Of a stretch of 64,000 nt of DNA, positions 53,410 through 63,645 are shown piece after piece. This DNA is from Spirochaetota bacterium. GTDB lineage: Bacteria > Spirochaetota > Spirochaetia > Treponematales > Treponemataceae. The stretch's first letter is position 1, and each line of letters starts with the position of its first letter. The notes below the pieces were generated by a model. It was not told the origin of the DNA. It searched no databases and worked only from the letters and a program-made list of their open reading frames with translations. The DNA lies in contig JAEEQG010000148.1 in the NCBI GenBank assembly GCA_016285185.1, forward strand, positions 62,001-126,000, given 5' to 3'. The position numbers and the translations under genes are program-made.

Positions 53410-54885
53410 ATGACTTACAAGAATGATATTCATGTATATATAATTGGTGCGGGGTTTGCCGGACAGATGATTGCCGATGACTTTCGCAAAAAAAAGATAT
53501 TCGGGCGCGTAACGGCTTTTTTGGATGATGATTCAACACTTATTGGCACACAAATAGATGGAATTCCTGTTTACGGCCCTATTAATATGGCCTCAATTCT
53601 TAAACATGGAACTTATGACGAAGCCGTTATTGCCATGCCAAGTGCCCCTACAGAAAGAATTCGCGAAGTTTATCACATTCTGTCTGAAGCCGGTTTTTCA
53701 AAAATCAAGATACTTCCAAGTGTTTCACAGATTGTAGAAGGTAAAGCTCACCTTGTCCAGGCAAGAGAAATAAACCCTCAGGACCTGCTGGGAAGAACAC
53801 CTATAACAATTTCACTCAAAGAAACACTATCCTACTTACGAGGAAAGCGTGTTCTTGTTACAGGTGCCGGAGGTTCAATCGGTTCGGAGCTTGCGCGCCA
53901 GCTACTTTCTGGTGGTGCTGAAAGACTATATCTGTTCGGACATGGAGAAAATTCAATCTACAATATAGACAAGGAGCTGCGAATACTACAATCAGAGGGT
54001 GTCGGTGAAAAAGCCACTATTGTCCCAGTTATAGGTGATTTGAAAAATGCAGACTACCTTAACTGGTTGTTGCCACAAATGCACATTGATGTAATTTTTC
54101 ACTGTGCAGCCTACAAACACGTTCCACTTATGGAAGAAAACCCTGTCGCTGTAATAGAAAACAATGTTTTTGGAACGGAAAACATACTGAAGGCCGCGCT
54201 TGATTCAAACGTAAAGCGTTTTGTCCTTATTTCAACTGATAAAGCTGTTGAACCAGTTTCCGTTTATGGCGTTTCAAAAATGCTTTGCGAAAAATTGGTT
54301 CTTTCTACTGCTAAAAAAGCGAAAAATAATCAATCCTTTATGTTTGTAAGGTTCGGAAACGTTCTCGGTTAAAGAGGTTCAATTCTGCCACTTTTTATGG
54401 AGCAGATAAAAACAGGTGGTCCTGTAACAGTAACAGACCCTGAAATGAAACGTTATTTTATGACAATTCCCGAAGCATGTTCCCTTGTATTAAAAACAGG
54501 TGGTGTAGGCAAAAACGGCTTTTCTTATCTGCTTGATATGGGAGAACCAATTCGCATAGTTGATATAGCAGAACAAATTATCAAATTTTCAGGTTTTGAA
54601 CCACACAAAGATATTGAAATTAAGTTTATCGGTCCACGAAAAGGAGAACGACTTGACGAACCATTGTGGACGGCGGAAGAAAACCCTCAAGAAACGGAAT
54701 ACCCTAAAATTTTACAACTTAAATCTATTGAGTTCGAAGAGAAAAAACTTCAAGATTTGCTGCAAATATTAAAGCCTGTATGTTTCTGTAATTCCATGAA
54801 TTCCAACCTGTTCCGTAACAAAGAATATTTGCTGAACAAGCTTACAGAATTAATTCCCTCATATAATGGAGCAATAAATGGATAA
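53410..54885 (+). pseudogene. Nucleotide-sugar 4,6-dehydratase (CapD/PglF type), split by an in-frame stop
   Basis: Two parts in one frame: 53410-54372 (320 codons) and 54373-54885. The TAA at 54370-54372 falls inside the conserved GNVLGSRGS, in place of Ser, which TCA would encode by one base change. Residues 1-130 are a Rossmann-like domain (IGAGFAGQMIADDF) without the four membrane helices of WbpM. From about 145 comes the SDR core: VTGAGGSIGSEL, FHCAAYKHVPLMEENP, STDKAVEPVSVYGVSK. The second part carries DPEMKRYFMTIPEA and GPRKGERLDE, so only one codon is wrong. Product expected: a UDP-4-keto-6-deoxy-sugar. A 320-residue truncated form would lack much of the substrate site. A sequencing error or recent mutation is possible. 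Confidence 0.85.
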
Positions 54886-56041
54886 GGTGAATTTTTCAGT
54901 AGCATCCATAGGAAAAGAAGAAGAAGATGCGGTTATAAGAGTTTTACGTTCTGGCTGGCTTACAACTGGAAAAGAAACATTTGCCTTTGAAAAGGAATTT
55001 GCAGAAAAAATCGGTGCTGCACACACTCTTGCCGTTAACAGCGCCACATCAGGACTTATGCTAGCTTACGATGCCTGTGGAATCCGTGAAAACACAAAAA
55101 TTCTTACAACACCCTACACTTTTGCTTCTACTGCACTTGCGGCAAGACATCTTGGTGCGCACATTGAATATGCGGATATTGAAAAAGATTCTTATAATAT
55201 AGATCCTGAAAAAATCGAAGAAAAGCTTTCCGCGGATACGAAAAAACAAATAAAAGCTATAGTTCCTGTCCATATAGCGGGAAATGTCTGCAAAATGGAC
55301 GAAATAAACACGATTGCAAAAAAATATAATGTATATGTTGTTGAAGACGCAGCCCATGCATTTCCTTCAAAGACAAATAATGGATACGCTGGAACGCTTG
55401 GGGATGCTGGAGTATTCTCTTTTTACGCAACAAAAACAATTACAACTGCTGAAGGCGGAATGATTGCAACAAACAACGAGTCTTTTGCAAAACGTATGCA
55501 GATTATGCGGCTGCATGGAATAGACCGCCCTGTGTGGGATCGATATTCCTCCGACAAAGCTTCATGGGAATATGATGTTGTTGACAGCGGTTGGAAATGT
55601 AATCTGCCTGATGTTCTTTCTGCAATAGGACGAGAACAGTTGAAAAAAGCTGATTTATTTTACAAAAAAAGAAAACATATTATAAATATGTATAATAAAT
55701 CATACAGTAATTATGATTTTTTGCAATTACCCCCGAATAGCTGTGGTAATGCATGGCATTTGTATCTTCTTAGACTGAATACGAATCATCTTTCTATAAC
55801 AAGAAAAGAATTCGGCAACATATTGCAAAAAAAAGGCATTTGTATTTCAATGCATTTTATTCCACATTTTCATATGACATATTTCAAAAATCTTTACAAT
55901 CTTTCCCCTGCTGATTTCCCTAATTCAGAAGACAACTTTCAACGTACACTCACCTTACCTCTTTGGCCGGATATGACGGAGGAAATTACACAACATGTAA
56001 TAGATACCGTAATCGAAACAGGAAAAGATCATTATGTCTGA
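54878..56041 (+). CDS. DegT/DnrJ/EryC1/StrS aminotransferase
   Basis: 387 residues. PLP-dependent sugar aminotransferase: STVASIG-like start (SVASIGKEEEDAVIRVLRSG), VNSATSGLMLAYDA, VEDAAHAF, and the PLP lysine K186 in FYATKTITTAEGG. With the dehydratase it would make a UDP-4-amino-4,6-dideoxy sugar (PglF-PglE type), a precursor for glycan or glycoprotein. GGAG precedes the ATG. The start overlaps the dehydratase end by 8 bases and its own end overlaps the molybdo-subunit gene by 8 bases. Confidence 0.92.
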   Translation: MDKVNFSVASIGKEEEDAVIRVLRSGWLTTGKETFAFEKEFAEKIGAAHTLAVNSATSGLMLAYDACGIRENTKILTTPYTFASTALAARHLGAHIEYADIEKDSYNIDPEKIEEKLSADTKKQIKAIVPVHIAGNVCKMDEINTIAKKYNVYVVEDAAHAFPSKTNNGYAGTLGDAGVFSFYATKTITTAEGGMIATNNESFAKRMQIMRLHGIDRPVWDRYSSDKASWEYDVVDSGWKCNLPDVLSAIGREQLKKADLFYKKRKHIINMYNKSYSNYDFLQLPPNSCGNAWHLYLLRLNTNHLSITRKEFGNILQKKGICISMHFIPHFHMTYFKNLYNLSPADFPNSEDNFQRTLTLPLWPDMTEEITQHVIDTVIETGKDHYV

Positions 56042-58100
56042 TGTTGTAAAAAAAACTCGAAAGCGTTCTAGATACTCAAATCCCGTTGAGCTTGCAAATA
56101 CCTCATACAGCGACATAAATCTTCCCGACATGCTTTATGCCGTTCTTATACGAAGTCCTGTTCAGTGCGGTAAAATAATTTCTGTAGATTTTTCTGAAGC
56201 ACTACCTGAAAACATATCTTTTTTTACAGGAAAAGATATACCTAAAGAAACAACTATTACCGTAAATAACATTAAAATTCCTATTTTTGCATCTGAAGAA
56301 GTTTCTTATTTAGGACAGCCTATCGGAATTCTGGTCGGTCCCGATGAAGAAGAACTAGTGAATATCAGTCAGAGAATTTGTATAAGTGCGGATTTTGATT
56401 TCCCTGAAGAATTTTCGGAAACATTTTCCGACAAGCAAATTCTTGCACATAAAACAGTTACATTCGGCGAACCGGACAAATATTTGATGGATTCACAAAA
56501 TGCCGTTGAAAATACTTTTTTATCTAAAATCAACTCCATAAACGAAGAAAATAACGGTGTTATTGTTCATTATTCAAACAAAAAATTGAATATTTATACA
56601 AACACCAGATGGCTAAGCTATATGCGAGAAACACTTTCCAAAGTTTCTGGTATAAATGAAAGTGACATAATCATACGAAAGACAAACGCAGTAAAAAGCA
56701 ATCTGAATGATATATGGATCAACAGCCTGACAGCTGCACAAGTTACTGCTGCGGCGCTGAAGCTTAAAAAGCCGATTAAACTCGTCTACACACCAGATGA
56801 GCAGGAACAGTACATCCGTCGTGAAAATCCTGCCATTATAAGAAACCGCACGGCGATCGACGAAAATAATAACATAACAGCGATGGATATTTCCATTCTT
56901 GTTGACGCAGGTGCATTCAATCCTTTTATTCAATACCTACTCGAAAAATTTGTAATAACAGCAAGTGGTGTGTATCGAATTCCGAACATAAAAATATCAG
57001 CGTTCGCACTCAGAACGAACTACACACCCCTAAATCCATCATTTTCATGGGGAGATTCGCAGGCATTTTTCGCCGTAGAAAATCAAATAAACCGTATTAT
57101 TACTGAATTTAAACGGGATTTTTTGGACTTCAGATACAAAAATTTACTGGCGAATGAAAAAAGCGACTTTTATATTTCCCACGAAAATATCTGTATAAAA
57201 AAAGTAATTGATTCTGTAATAAAAAAAAGTGATTTTTTACGCAGAAATACATCATACAACCTTATAAAGGCTGACAATTCCGACATAGGTACTTATCACG
57301 CCCTACGCGGAATCGGACTTGCAGCCGCTTATGAGGGTAACGGATTTCTACTTCCTGATGTAATCCGAAGTAAGTATTCACTTGAACTCACACTGGAAAC
57401 AGACGGTACACTTACTGTAAAAAAATATATACCATCTAAAACACTTAAAAATATTTGGCTTAAAATCATAAAAGACAATCTTGATCTTTCCGAAAATCAG
57501 ATCAAATTCGACATAGAAAGCTGTATTCAGGATAGTGATGAACCCGATGTTCTTGAAAACAATATCAGTATATTAACGCAACTTTTAAAAAAATGCTGCA
57601 CAACTCTGCAACATTCCAGATTCAGGCAGGCATTACCTATAACAGTCAAAAAAACATACAAGCTGATGCAAAAATCACTTTGGGATAACGTTAAATTCAC
57701 AGGGCAACCCTTCTATTCAACCACTTGGGGTGCGGCAGTGGCAGAAATTGAAATCAGTCTTGTTACATATAAAGCTGAATTAAGAAACCTTTATGTAGCC
57801 CTTGATTGTGGAGAAGTATTAGACGAAAAAAATGCAGCAAATTCTCTCAAAGTTTCGGTATGTCAGCTTATTTCATCATTTTCCGACATTATTTCATTGA
57901 ATAATATCAGTCCTGAAATTTATTTTTTGCCGTCATCAGAAAACCCGAAAGGAATCGGTGAAATAATCAATCACATTATTCCAGCCGCAATCACATCTGC
58001 AATTTCGCAAGCAGCAGGTAAACCGTTGACATCCATACCATTGGAACCAGACACAATTTTTAATATGGTAATAAATAAGAAGGAAACAAAGCTGCAATGA
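56034..58100 (+). CDS. Divergent xanthine dehydrogenase-like molybdopterin subunit
   Basis: 688 residues, shorter than the usual ~750-800. N-terminal part: LPDMLYAVLIRSPVQCGKI and VSYLGQPIGILVG fit the a/b hammerhead domain. Molybdopterin domains follow: VDAGAF...TASGVYRIPN at about 290-320, and a late GIGE (about 643) that matches the family active-site Glu loop. Other signature loops (QG-x-G and the substrate-side Arg region) are hard to find, and the central part (about 420-560) is divergent. It may bind a molybdenum cofactor, but activity is uncertain. Overlaps both neighbours, so it is coupled to the sugar aminotransferase. Confidence 0.75.
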   Translation: MSDVVKKTRKRSRYSNPVELANTSYSDINLPDMLYAVLIRSPVQCGKIISVDFSEALPENISFFTGKDIPKETTITVNNIKIPIFASEEVSYLGQPIGILVGPDEEELVNISQRICISADFDFPEEFSETFSDKQILAHKTVTFGEPDKYLMDSQNAVENTFLSKINSINEENNGVIVHYSNKKLNIYTNTRWLSYMRETLSKVSGINESDIIIRKTNAVKSNLNDIWINSLTAAQVTAAALKLKKPIKLVYTPDEQEQYIRRENPAIIRNRTAIDENNNITAMDISILVDAGAFNPFIQYLLEKFVITASGVYRIPNIKISAFALRTNYTPLNPSFSWGDSQAFFAVENQINRIITEFKRDFLDFRYKNLLANEKSDFYISHENICIKKVIDSVIKKSDFLRRNTSYNLIKADNSDIGTYHALRGIGLAAAYEGNGFLLPDVIRSKYSLELTLETDGTLTVKKYIPSKTLKNIWLKIIKDNLDLSENQIKFDIESCIQDSDEPDVLENNISILTQLLKKCCTTLQHSRFRQALPITVKKTYKLMQKSLWDNVKFTGQPFYSTTWGAAVAEIEISLVTYKAELRNLYVALDCGEVLDEKNAANSLKVSVCQLISSFSDIISLNNISPEIYFLPSSENPKGIGEIINHIIPAAITSAISQAAGKPLTSIPLEPDTIFNMVINKKETKLQ

Positions 58101-58600
58101 TACGATTTATACTCAACGGACAACAAATAGAAATCACAAGTTCACCGAACCAGCGGCTTATAAAAGTCCTTAGAAATGAACTGAATCTTTGCAAAACTAA
58201 ATTTCGCTGCGGAAACGGCAGATGCGGATCATGTACAATTTTACTGAATAAAAAGCCCGTTCCTGCCTGCATTATTCCTGTATACACGGTACAGGACTGT
58301 GAAATTACAACAATGGAAGCATTCGTAAAAACACCGGAATATGAAGATATAAAATCGGCCTTCGAATTTACTGGTGCTACTCCTTGTGGATTCTGTGATT
58401 CCGACAAATACCTCGGGACAAGTATTTTTATTGATACAAATGCTTATTATTTTTCCAGCCGTGAAGATTCAAAAAAACTTTTACAAAAACTTGAAGAGTT
58501 TTATAAATCCACATTCTGTAAGTGTATCGAAAAAAACACATTCTTAAAAAGTATTATCATTGCTGCAAAAAAAAGGCAGGAACGATTGCATGGAAAATAA
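58097..58600 (+). CDS. Xanthine dehydrogenase-like 2Fe-2S subunit, derived second cluster
   Basis: 167 residues. The plant-ferredoxin-type cluster is intact: C-x4-C-x2-C...C in FRCGNGRCGSCTILLNKKPVPAC (positions about 38-60). The second cluster keeps C-G-F-C and C-K-C, but the usual TPG after the first pair is DSD and the usual R-C-T-G-Y is K-C-I-E-K. The electron-transfer role can be kept; the changes point to a separate subfamily. ATGA overlap with the molybdopterin-subunit gene. Confidence 0.82.
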   Translation: MIRFILNGQQIEITSSPNQRLIKVLRNELNLCKTKFRCGNGRCGSCTILLNKKPVPACIIPVYTVQDCEITTMEAFVKTPEYEDIKSAFEFTGATPCGFCDSDKYLGTSIFIDTNAYYFSSREDSKKLLQKLEEFYKSTFCKCIEKNTFLKSIIIAAKKRQERLHGK

Positions 58601-59426
58601 TCAATTCAAGGTTTATCATGCCAAAACTATTTCCGATATTCTCTATCACCTGAGAAACGTCAACAATGTTTCAATAACGGCTGGCTGTACGGGTATTATG
58701 TACAAGAAAAACCCTGAATTTTTGACATACCCCGATTCAATTCTGAATATCCGCAATGTAGAAGAACTATCACATATAAACAAAACAGAACGTTTTATAG
58801 AATTCGGTTCGTGTGTAACTTTTTCCCAAATTCAAGGCATCGAGTCCAAGCACAGGCTTTCGGTACTTCAAGATGCAATCAGAGACATAGGAACACCAAG
58901 CGTAAGAAATATCGCAACACTCGGAGGGAATCTATGTCTTCGAAATTACAAAATGACAGCATTTGCACCACTTCTTGCACTTGATGCAAAACTGGAATTT
59001 CGAAACATAAACGACATACAAATAATCTCAATAAAGCATTTTCACGAAGTTCCGACGGGCAGTTTCCTTTCAAAAATCCGAATTCCAGTTGAAGATTGGG
59101 ATATTGCGATTTTCAGAAGACTTGGTCCATTGTATGAAGTTAATGATTTTTCTGCAGGATTTGTGTTCCTCGCAAACACGCAGAAAGACATTTTGTCTGA
59201 TTTACGGATAAGTTTCTGCTTCAAACATGCTTTTCGTTCAAAAGAACTTGAAAATCTTCTTATAGGCAATAAGCTTCCATTATCCGAAAAAGCTGTGCAG
59301 TCTTTCATCGAAAAAACTTCCTCCAATTTTGATGACTATATGCAGAATAATAAAATTGAGTGCAGTACAATTCATAAAAAACAATTTATAAATCTTTTGG
59401 AAGCTTCGTTAGAAAAACTCACCTAG
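58590..59426 (+). CDS. Xanthine dehydrogenase-like FAD-binding subunit
   Basis: 278 residues from the ATG at 58590, with AGGAACG upstream; an earlier in-frame start at 58560 adds ten unlikely residues. FAD-binding PCMH fold: SITAGCTGIMYKKNP stands where the family has AGGTDL, the second FAD motif is IRDIGTPSVRNIATLGGNL, and KIRIPVEDWD and FRRLGP lie in the CO-dehydrogenase flavoprotein C-terminal part. Last gene of the operon; its stop overlaps the convergent queA by 4 bases. Confidence 0.82.
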   Translation: MENNQFKVYHAKTISDILYHLRNVNNVSITAGCTGIMYKKNPEFLTYPDSILNIRNVEELSHINKTERFIEFGSCVTFSQIQGIESKHRLSVLQDAIRDIGTPSVRNIATLGGNLCLRNYKMTAFAPLLALDAKLEFRNINDIQIISIKHFHEVPTGSFLSKIRIPVEDWDIAIFRRLGPLYEVNDFSAGFVFLANTQKDILSDLRISFCFKHAFRSKELENLLIGNKLPLSEKAVQSFIEKTSSNFDDYMQNNKIECSTIHKKQFINLLEASLEKLT

Positions 59427-60490
59427 CTAATCAGCATAGCGTCACCATAAGAGAAAAAACGGTATTTTTCATTTATCGCCTGTTTATAGGCGTTAAAAAT
59501 ATGTTCCTTACCTGCAAAGGCTGATACCAGCATTAACAGCGTGGATTCGGGTGTATGAAAATTCGTAAAAAGAGCGTCAGCTACTTTAAACTGATAACCA
59601 GGATAAATGAAGATTGAAGTAGATTGATGTCCAGTATGCAATTTTCCATCTTTCCAAGCTGATTCAAGAGTTCGCATAGAAGTTGTTCCGACTGTGAGCA
59701 CAGGACGATGTTCAGCTTTGGCCTTTTCTATTACAGCAGCTGTTCCCGGAGAAATGTAAAAGAATTCTTTGTGCATGTGATGATCTTCTATGTTTTCACT
59801 GCGAACAGGCAGAAAAGTGCCAAGACCTACGTGTAACGTGATATAAACTATTTCAATGCCTTTTTTTTCCAATTTTTCCAGCATTTGTTTCGTAAAATGA
59901 AGACCTGCTGTGGGGGCAGCAGCAGAACCGGTTTCTTTTGCATAAATAGTCTGATAACGTTCTGAGTCAGAATCGGCATCTTTGCGTTTTATATAAGGTG
60001 GCAACGGAATATGACCGTTTTTTTCAAACCAGTTTTCATCAATAATTCTGTCAAATTTCAGTGTTCGAAATTCGGAACCAGCATCTTCGACATTTTCAAT
60101 AATCGTCCCGATAGTTCCATCAGAAAACTTATATTGTTTTCCAGGTTTTTGCCGTCTCGCGTTTTTTGTCATTGCTTTCCAAATGGACTTATCATCCTCT
60201 TGCTTTGGGAGTTCCTTCAAAAACAAAAATTCGTTTTCTTTTTTCGAGTGTACAGCTAAATCCGTATTTTCAACAGGGGAAGCGTATACACGTGAGCGAC
60301 GTACCCTCGAGTTATTAAAAACCATCACAGTGCCAGCAGGAATCAGATCCGGCAAATCATCCATAAAAAACGATTCTGTTTTACCGCTGATTTTATCGAG
60401 ATGCATCAGCCTGTCATTTCCACGTTCTCCGCACGGATACTGGGCAACTAATTCTTCCGGTAAATCAAAATAAAAGTCTTTGGTTCTCAT
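59423..60490 (-). CDS. queA: S-adenosylmethionine:tRNA ribosyltransferase-isomerase
   Basis: 355 residues. It makes epoxyqueuosine in tRNA. Conserved blocks: [22 protein letters not shown] near the start, [23 protein letters not shown] (about 190-199), [18 protein letters not shown]-like [19 protein letters not shown] near 310. It overlaps the ruvB end by 26 bases; GGAAGG upstream is the likely ribosome-binding site. Confidence 0.95.
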   Translation of the reverse strand: MRTKDFYFDLPEELVAQYPCGERGNDRLMHLDKISGKTESFFMDDLPDLIPAGTVMVFNNSRVRRSRVYASPVENTDLAVHSKKENEFLFLKELPKQEDDKSIWKAMTKNARRQKPGKQYKFSDGTIGTIIENVEDAGSEFRTLKFDRIIDENWFEKNGHIPLPPYIKRKDADSDSERYQTIYAKETGSAAAPTAGLHFTKQMLEKLEKKGIEIVYITLHVGLGTFLPVRSENIEDHHMHKEFFYISPGTAAVIEKAKAEHRPVLTVGTTSMRTLESAWKDGKLHTGHQSTSIFIYPGYQFKVADALFTNFHTPESTLLMLVSAFAGKEHIFNAYKQAINEKYRFFSYGDAMLIS

Positions 60491-61514
60491 TCAGAGTTTT
60501 ACCTTCCAGTCCCAAGTGTTTGTATGCTTTTTCAGTTACCATTCTGCCCCTCGGAGTGCGCTGTAATAATCCGCACTGAATAAGATAAGGTTCATAATAA
60601 TCTTCCAGTGTGTCCATAGATTCACCAATACTGATAGCAAGAGTTTCTGCACCTACAGGACCGCCACCGAAATTCTTTATTATTGAAAGCAAAATTTCCC
60701 TGTCATAGAGTTCCAACCCCATGGAATCAATCTGAAGCTTATTCAAACCTGTTTTTACGGTGCTCAGCCTTATAATGCCGCTTTTATCGCCATAAATCTG
60801 TGCAAAATCCCTCATTCGGCGTAAAACCCTATTCGCCACACGTGGCGTTCCACGAGAACATTCCGCTATTAAAAGCGCCGCATCATCTTCAATCATTACG
60901 TTTAAAAGTTTTGCTGAACGTTTTATTATCTGCTTAAGTTCTTCTTTGTCATAAAAGGCAAATCTCTGAACAATACCAAATCGGCTTATCAAAGGGCTGG
61001 AAACCATTCCAGCTTTTGTCGTTGCACCAACCAGAGTAAATTTTGGTATAGGAATCCGCACGGTTCGTGCAGTTGGCCCCTGCCCTATAATCCAGTCAAG
61101 TTCATAATCTTCCATGGCAATATATAGCATTTCTTCTATTGCCGGTTTAAGACGGTGAATTTCATCTATAAAGAAGACTGTCCTTTCAGTTATAGTAGAA
61201 AGGATTCCAGCCAAATCCTTTGGTTTTTCCAATGCAGGCGCAGAAGTTACTTTAAAATCAACACCAAGTTCCCTTGCGGTAATCTGAGCAAGTGTTGTTT
61301 TTCCAAGACCGGGAGGACCAATTAAAAAAAGATGATCAAGCGCCTCTCCGCGCTTTTTGGCAGCTTCAATGAACACAGAGAGATTTTCTTTTACAAGGGT
61401 TTGTCCCAAAAACTCATTGAGGTTCTGAGGACGCAAACCGACTTCGTGTTCATCATCAACAGCGGGAATATCTGCTCTCACTAAAAATCTGTCATCAGAA
61501 AAAGCGTTCTCCAT
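60465..61514 (-). CDS. ruvB: Holliday junction helicase RuvB
   Basis: 349 residues. AAA+ motor for branch migration: [12 protein letters not shown] (about 27-38), Walker A GPPGLGKT (about 63-70), Walker [10 protein letters not shown], sensor VGATTKAGM, arginine-finger region SRFGIVQRF, and a C-terminal winged helix ending [17 protein letters not shown]. It is 1 base after ruvA, overlapping queA downstream. Confidence 0.97.
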   Translation of the reverse strand: MENAFSDDRFLVRADIPAVDDEHEVGLRPQNLNEFLGQTLVKENLSVFIEAAKKRGEALDHLFLIGPPGLGKTTLAQITARELGVDFKVTSAPALEKPKDLAGILSTITERTVFFIDEIHRLKPAIEEMLYIAMEDYELDWIIGQGPTARTVRIPIPKFTLVGATTKAGMVSSPLISRFGIVQRFAFYDKEELKQIIKRSAKLLNVMIEDDAALLIAECSRGTPRVANRVLRRMRDFAQIYGDKSGIIRLSTVKTGLNKLQIDSMGLELYDREILLSIIKNFGGGPVGAETLAISIGESMDTLEDYYEPYLIQCGLLQRTPRGRMVTEKAYKHLGLEGKTLNENQRLLF

Positions 61515-61515
61515 A

Positions 61516-62136
61516 TTAGTTTGCCAGCTCCACTATAGCCTGTCTGAAGATTCTATCTTCCTGTTCTTTTTTCGTCAAACCGGCATCCATGTTTTGTGTA
61601 AGTTTTTCAACCAGCTCTTCGACAGTATGTTTTTCGTAGCCCATATTTACAAGCGCAAGGACAACATCCTGCCATGGCGAATTTATTTTTTTACGAACAA
61701 CTGCGACACTGTCATCCGACAAAGTAAGCTTACCTTTTAAAGCAAGCAACATTTTTTGTGCAGTTTTTTTTCCAACACCTGGTATTTTTTCAAGCTGGGA
61801 TAAATCGCCGTCATCCAGTACAGCAGCAAGTTGTCTCGCATTTACATTTGAGAGAATCTTTACAGCGGCTTTTGGTCCTACACCTTCAACTTTTATCAAA
61901 TCAAGAAAAACAGCCCTTTCATCCTCACTTGCAAAACCAAATAACTTCATTGCATCTTCGTGATGATAAGTCCAAGTAAAGACTCTTGCCGTTTCGCCCA
62001 AAGCCGGCAGCATATTTACGGAAGAATCCGGCATCTGTATGTTCCATTCAATAAAACCGGACTCACGTTCCCCCGTCTGAATGAGTACCTGTTGGGGAAA
62101 TTTTCCGCTTATAACACCGCAAATACTGTTAAACAT
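61516..62136 (-). CDS. ruvA: Holliday junction DNA-binding protein RuvA
   Basis: 206 residues. OB fold at about 1-65, two helix-hairpin-helix units ([16 protein letters not shown] at about 80-95 and [16 protein letters not shown] at about 115-130), and a C-terminal RuvB-binding domain ([20 protein letters not shown]). First gene of ruvA-ruvB-queA. No ribosome-binding site; TATAAT ends 6 bases before the ATG. Confidence 0.95.
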   Translation of the reverse strand: MFNSICGVISGKFPQQVLIQTGERESGFIEWNIQMPDSSVNMLPALGETARVFTWTYHHEDAMKLFGFASEDERAVFLDLIKVEGVGPKAAVKILSNVNARQLAAVLDDGDLSQLEKIPGVGKKTAQKMLLALKGKLTLSDDSVAVVRKKINSPWQDVVLALVNMGYEKHTVEELVEKLTQNMDAGLTKKEQEDRIFRQAIVELAN

Positions 62137-62142
62137 ATTTTA

Positions 62143-62171
62143 ATTATAGCTGATTAGTGGTTGAAAGTCTA
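62143..62171 (-). promoter_or_regulatory. Promoter of ruvA-ruvB-queA, placed for a leaderless mRNA
   Basis: On the minus strand TAGACT (62171-62166), a 17-base spacer and TATAAT (62148-62143). The expected +1 is at the ATG of ruvA (62136). No LexA-type operator was seen here. Confidence 0.5.
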
Positions 62172-62189
62172 TTGTGGAATAATACCGCT

Positions 62190-62219
62190 TTGCTTGAAAA
62201 TTTTCACATATCTTATTAT
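62190..62219 (+). promoter_or_regulatory. Promoter of cca, placed for a leaderless mRNA
   Basis: TTGCTT (62190-62195), an 18-base spacer and TATTAT (62214-62219). The start near 62226 is 4 bases before the ATG; no Shine-Dalgarno sequence. Confidence 0.45.
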
Positions 62220-62229
62220 GCTTTAAGAC

Positions 62230-63597
62230 ATGATAAAAATTCCAATTCCGACTGTTCTTCAGAAAATGCAGAACATTTTTTCCTCTGAAGGTTATGAAGC
62301 CTATTTAGTCGGTGGAGCAGTACGGGATTTTATTATGGGTCAAAAAGCCGCAGACTTTGATGTTACTACTAACGCGACACCGCAACAGGTCCTAAGTCTT
62401 TTTCATCACGTAATTCCAACAGGTATAGAACATGGAACAGTTACTGTCATGCTAATGAACACAGCAATAGAAGTTACTACCTATAGAACTGAAAACACAT
62501 ATACCGACGGGCGGCATCCTGATAAAATCGCTTACGCCGCAACCATAGAAGAAGATCTTTCTCGGCGAGACTTTACGATGAATGCAATTGCAGCGGATTT
62601 AAAAACAGGATTTTTGACCGATCCGTTCAATGGGCAGAAAGACATAAAAGATAAAATTATAAGAACTGTAGGTACTCCTAAAGAAAGGTTTTCTGAAGAC
62701 GGATTGCGTCCGGTAAGAGCGGTACGTTTTGCTTCTCAGCTCGGTTTTGATATTGAAACAGAAACTCTGGAAGCAATTCCCGTCTCACTTGAAACAGTTA
62801 AAAAAGTTGCCGTTGAACGTTTTCAGGAAGAATTTAAAAAAATTCTGAAAAGTCCTGTGCCGTCAAAAGGTTTTCACTTACTGGAAAAAACAGGATTAAT
62901 GAAAATATTTCTACCAGACCTGTTGTTTTGCAGGGGCTGTCTGCAAAAAGGTTTTCATTCCTATGACGTTCTGGATCATCTTTACTATACAGCGGACGGA
63001 GCTCCAGAGGACAATCTCGATGTAAGGCTCGCAGCATTATTCCACGACGTAGGGAAACCGGCTGTCCGTGCACAAAAACCTTCAGGCGAATACACATTTT
63101 ATCAGCACGAAAAAAAATCAGCGGAAATATGCGAAACAATACTGAATCGGCTGCGCTTTCCTAAAAGTACAGTAACTACCGTTTCACATCTTGTAAGAAA
63201 CCATATGTTCTTTTATGAAGACAACTGGACGGATGCCGCTGTAAGACGTTTTCTTGTGAGAATCGGTTACAGGGAAAATCCAGCAGTGCTGGAAAATCTT
63301 TTTTTATTACGTAGAGCTGATATTTACGGCATGAGCAGGCAAATTCCACCACCGGAACTACTCATTCCGTTCCAGAGACGGATAGAAAAGATTCTGCTAG
63401 CTCAAAACGCCCTCAGTGTAAAAGACCTTGCTGTCAACGGTAGAATGCTTATTGAAAGTGGGATACCTACCGGTAAACACATGGGAATCATTTTGAAAGA
63501 ACTTTTGGAAACCGTTATTGAAGATCCGTCTGCAAACACAAAAGAAAGGCTTATGCTTGTTGCCGGTAATATTTATCAAAAGCTTTCCTCCCGATAA
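62230..63597 (+). CDS. cca: CCA tRNA nucleotidyltransferase with HD domain
   Basis: 455 residues. Class II nucleotidyltransferase head: LVGGAVRDFIMG at about 26-37 and the catalytic acids D42-F-D44 in ADFDVTTNA, then RRDFTMNAIA (about 116-125) and GLRPVRAVRFA. A HD domain follows (AALFHDVGKPA, about 260-270). It adds CCA to tRNA 3' ends, which is needed because the tRNA genes here lack it; a poly(A) polymerase is the alternative, but the presence of the HD domain and the genomic context favour CCA addition. Confidence 0.92.
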   Translation: MIKIPIPTVLQKMQNIFSSEGYEAYLVGGAVRDFIMGQKAADFDVTTNATPQQVLSLFHHVIPTGIEHGTVTVMLMNTAIEVTTYRTENTYTDGRHPDKIAYAATIEEDLSRRDFTMNAIAADLKTGFLTDPFNGQKDIKDKIIRTVGTPKERFSEDGLRPVRAVRFASQLGFDIETETLEAIPVSLETVKKVAVERFQEEFKKILKSPVPSKGFHLLEKTGLMKIFLPDLLFCRGCLQKGFHSYDVLDHLYYTADGAPEDNLDVRLAALFHDVGKPAVRAQKPSGEYTFYQHEKKSAEICETILNRLRFPKSTVTTVSHLVRNHMFFYEDNWTDAAVRRFLVRIGYRENPAVLENLFLLRRADIYGMSRQIPPPELLIPFQRRIEKILLAQNALSVKDLAVNGRMLIESGIPTGKHMGIILKELLETVIEDPSANTKERLMLVAGNIYQKLSSR

Positions 63598-63610
63598 GAA
63601 TAACGCAATC

Positions 63611-63639
63611 TTTACTTTACAATTGTATTTGTGTAAAAT
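63611..63639 (+). promoter_or_regulatory. Promoter of the glycosyltransferase gene
   Basis: TTTACT (63611-63616), a 17-base spacer and TAAAAT (63634-63639). The ATG at 63646 begins 6 bases after the -10. Confidence 0.4.
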
Positions 63640-63645
63640 GGGAAT

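Noticed and set aside
54373-54885. Second part of the dehydratase as an independent gene from the ATG at 54397
   Set aside because: It is the same frame and family domain as the first part, separated by one stop codon, and lacks a ribosome-binding site, so it is better read as one broken gene.
53410-59426. Selenocysteine or programmed read-through at the TAA in the dehydratase
   Set aside because: Selenocysteine uses TGA, and no stem-loop of SECIS type follows. A serine-codon point mutation is the simpler explanation.
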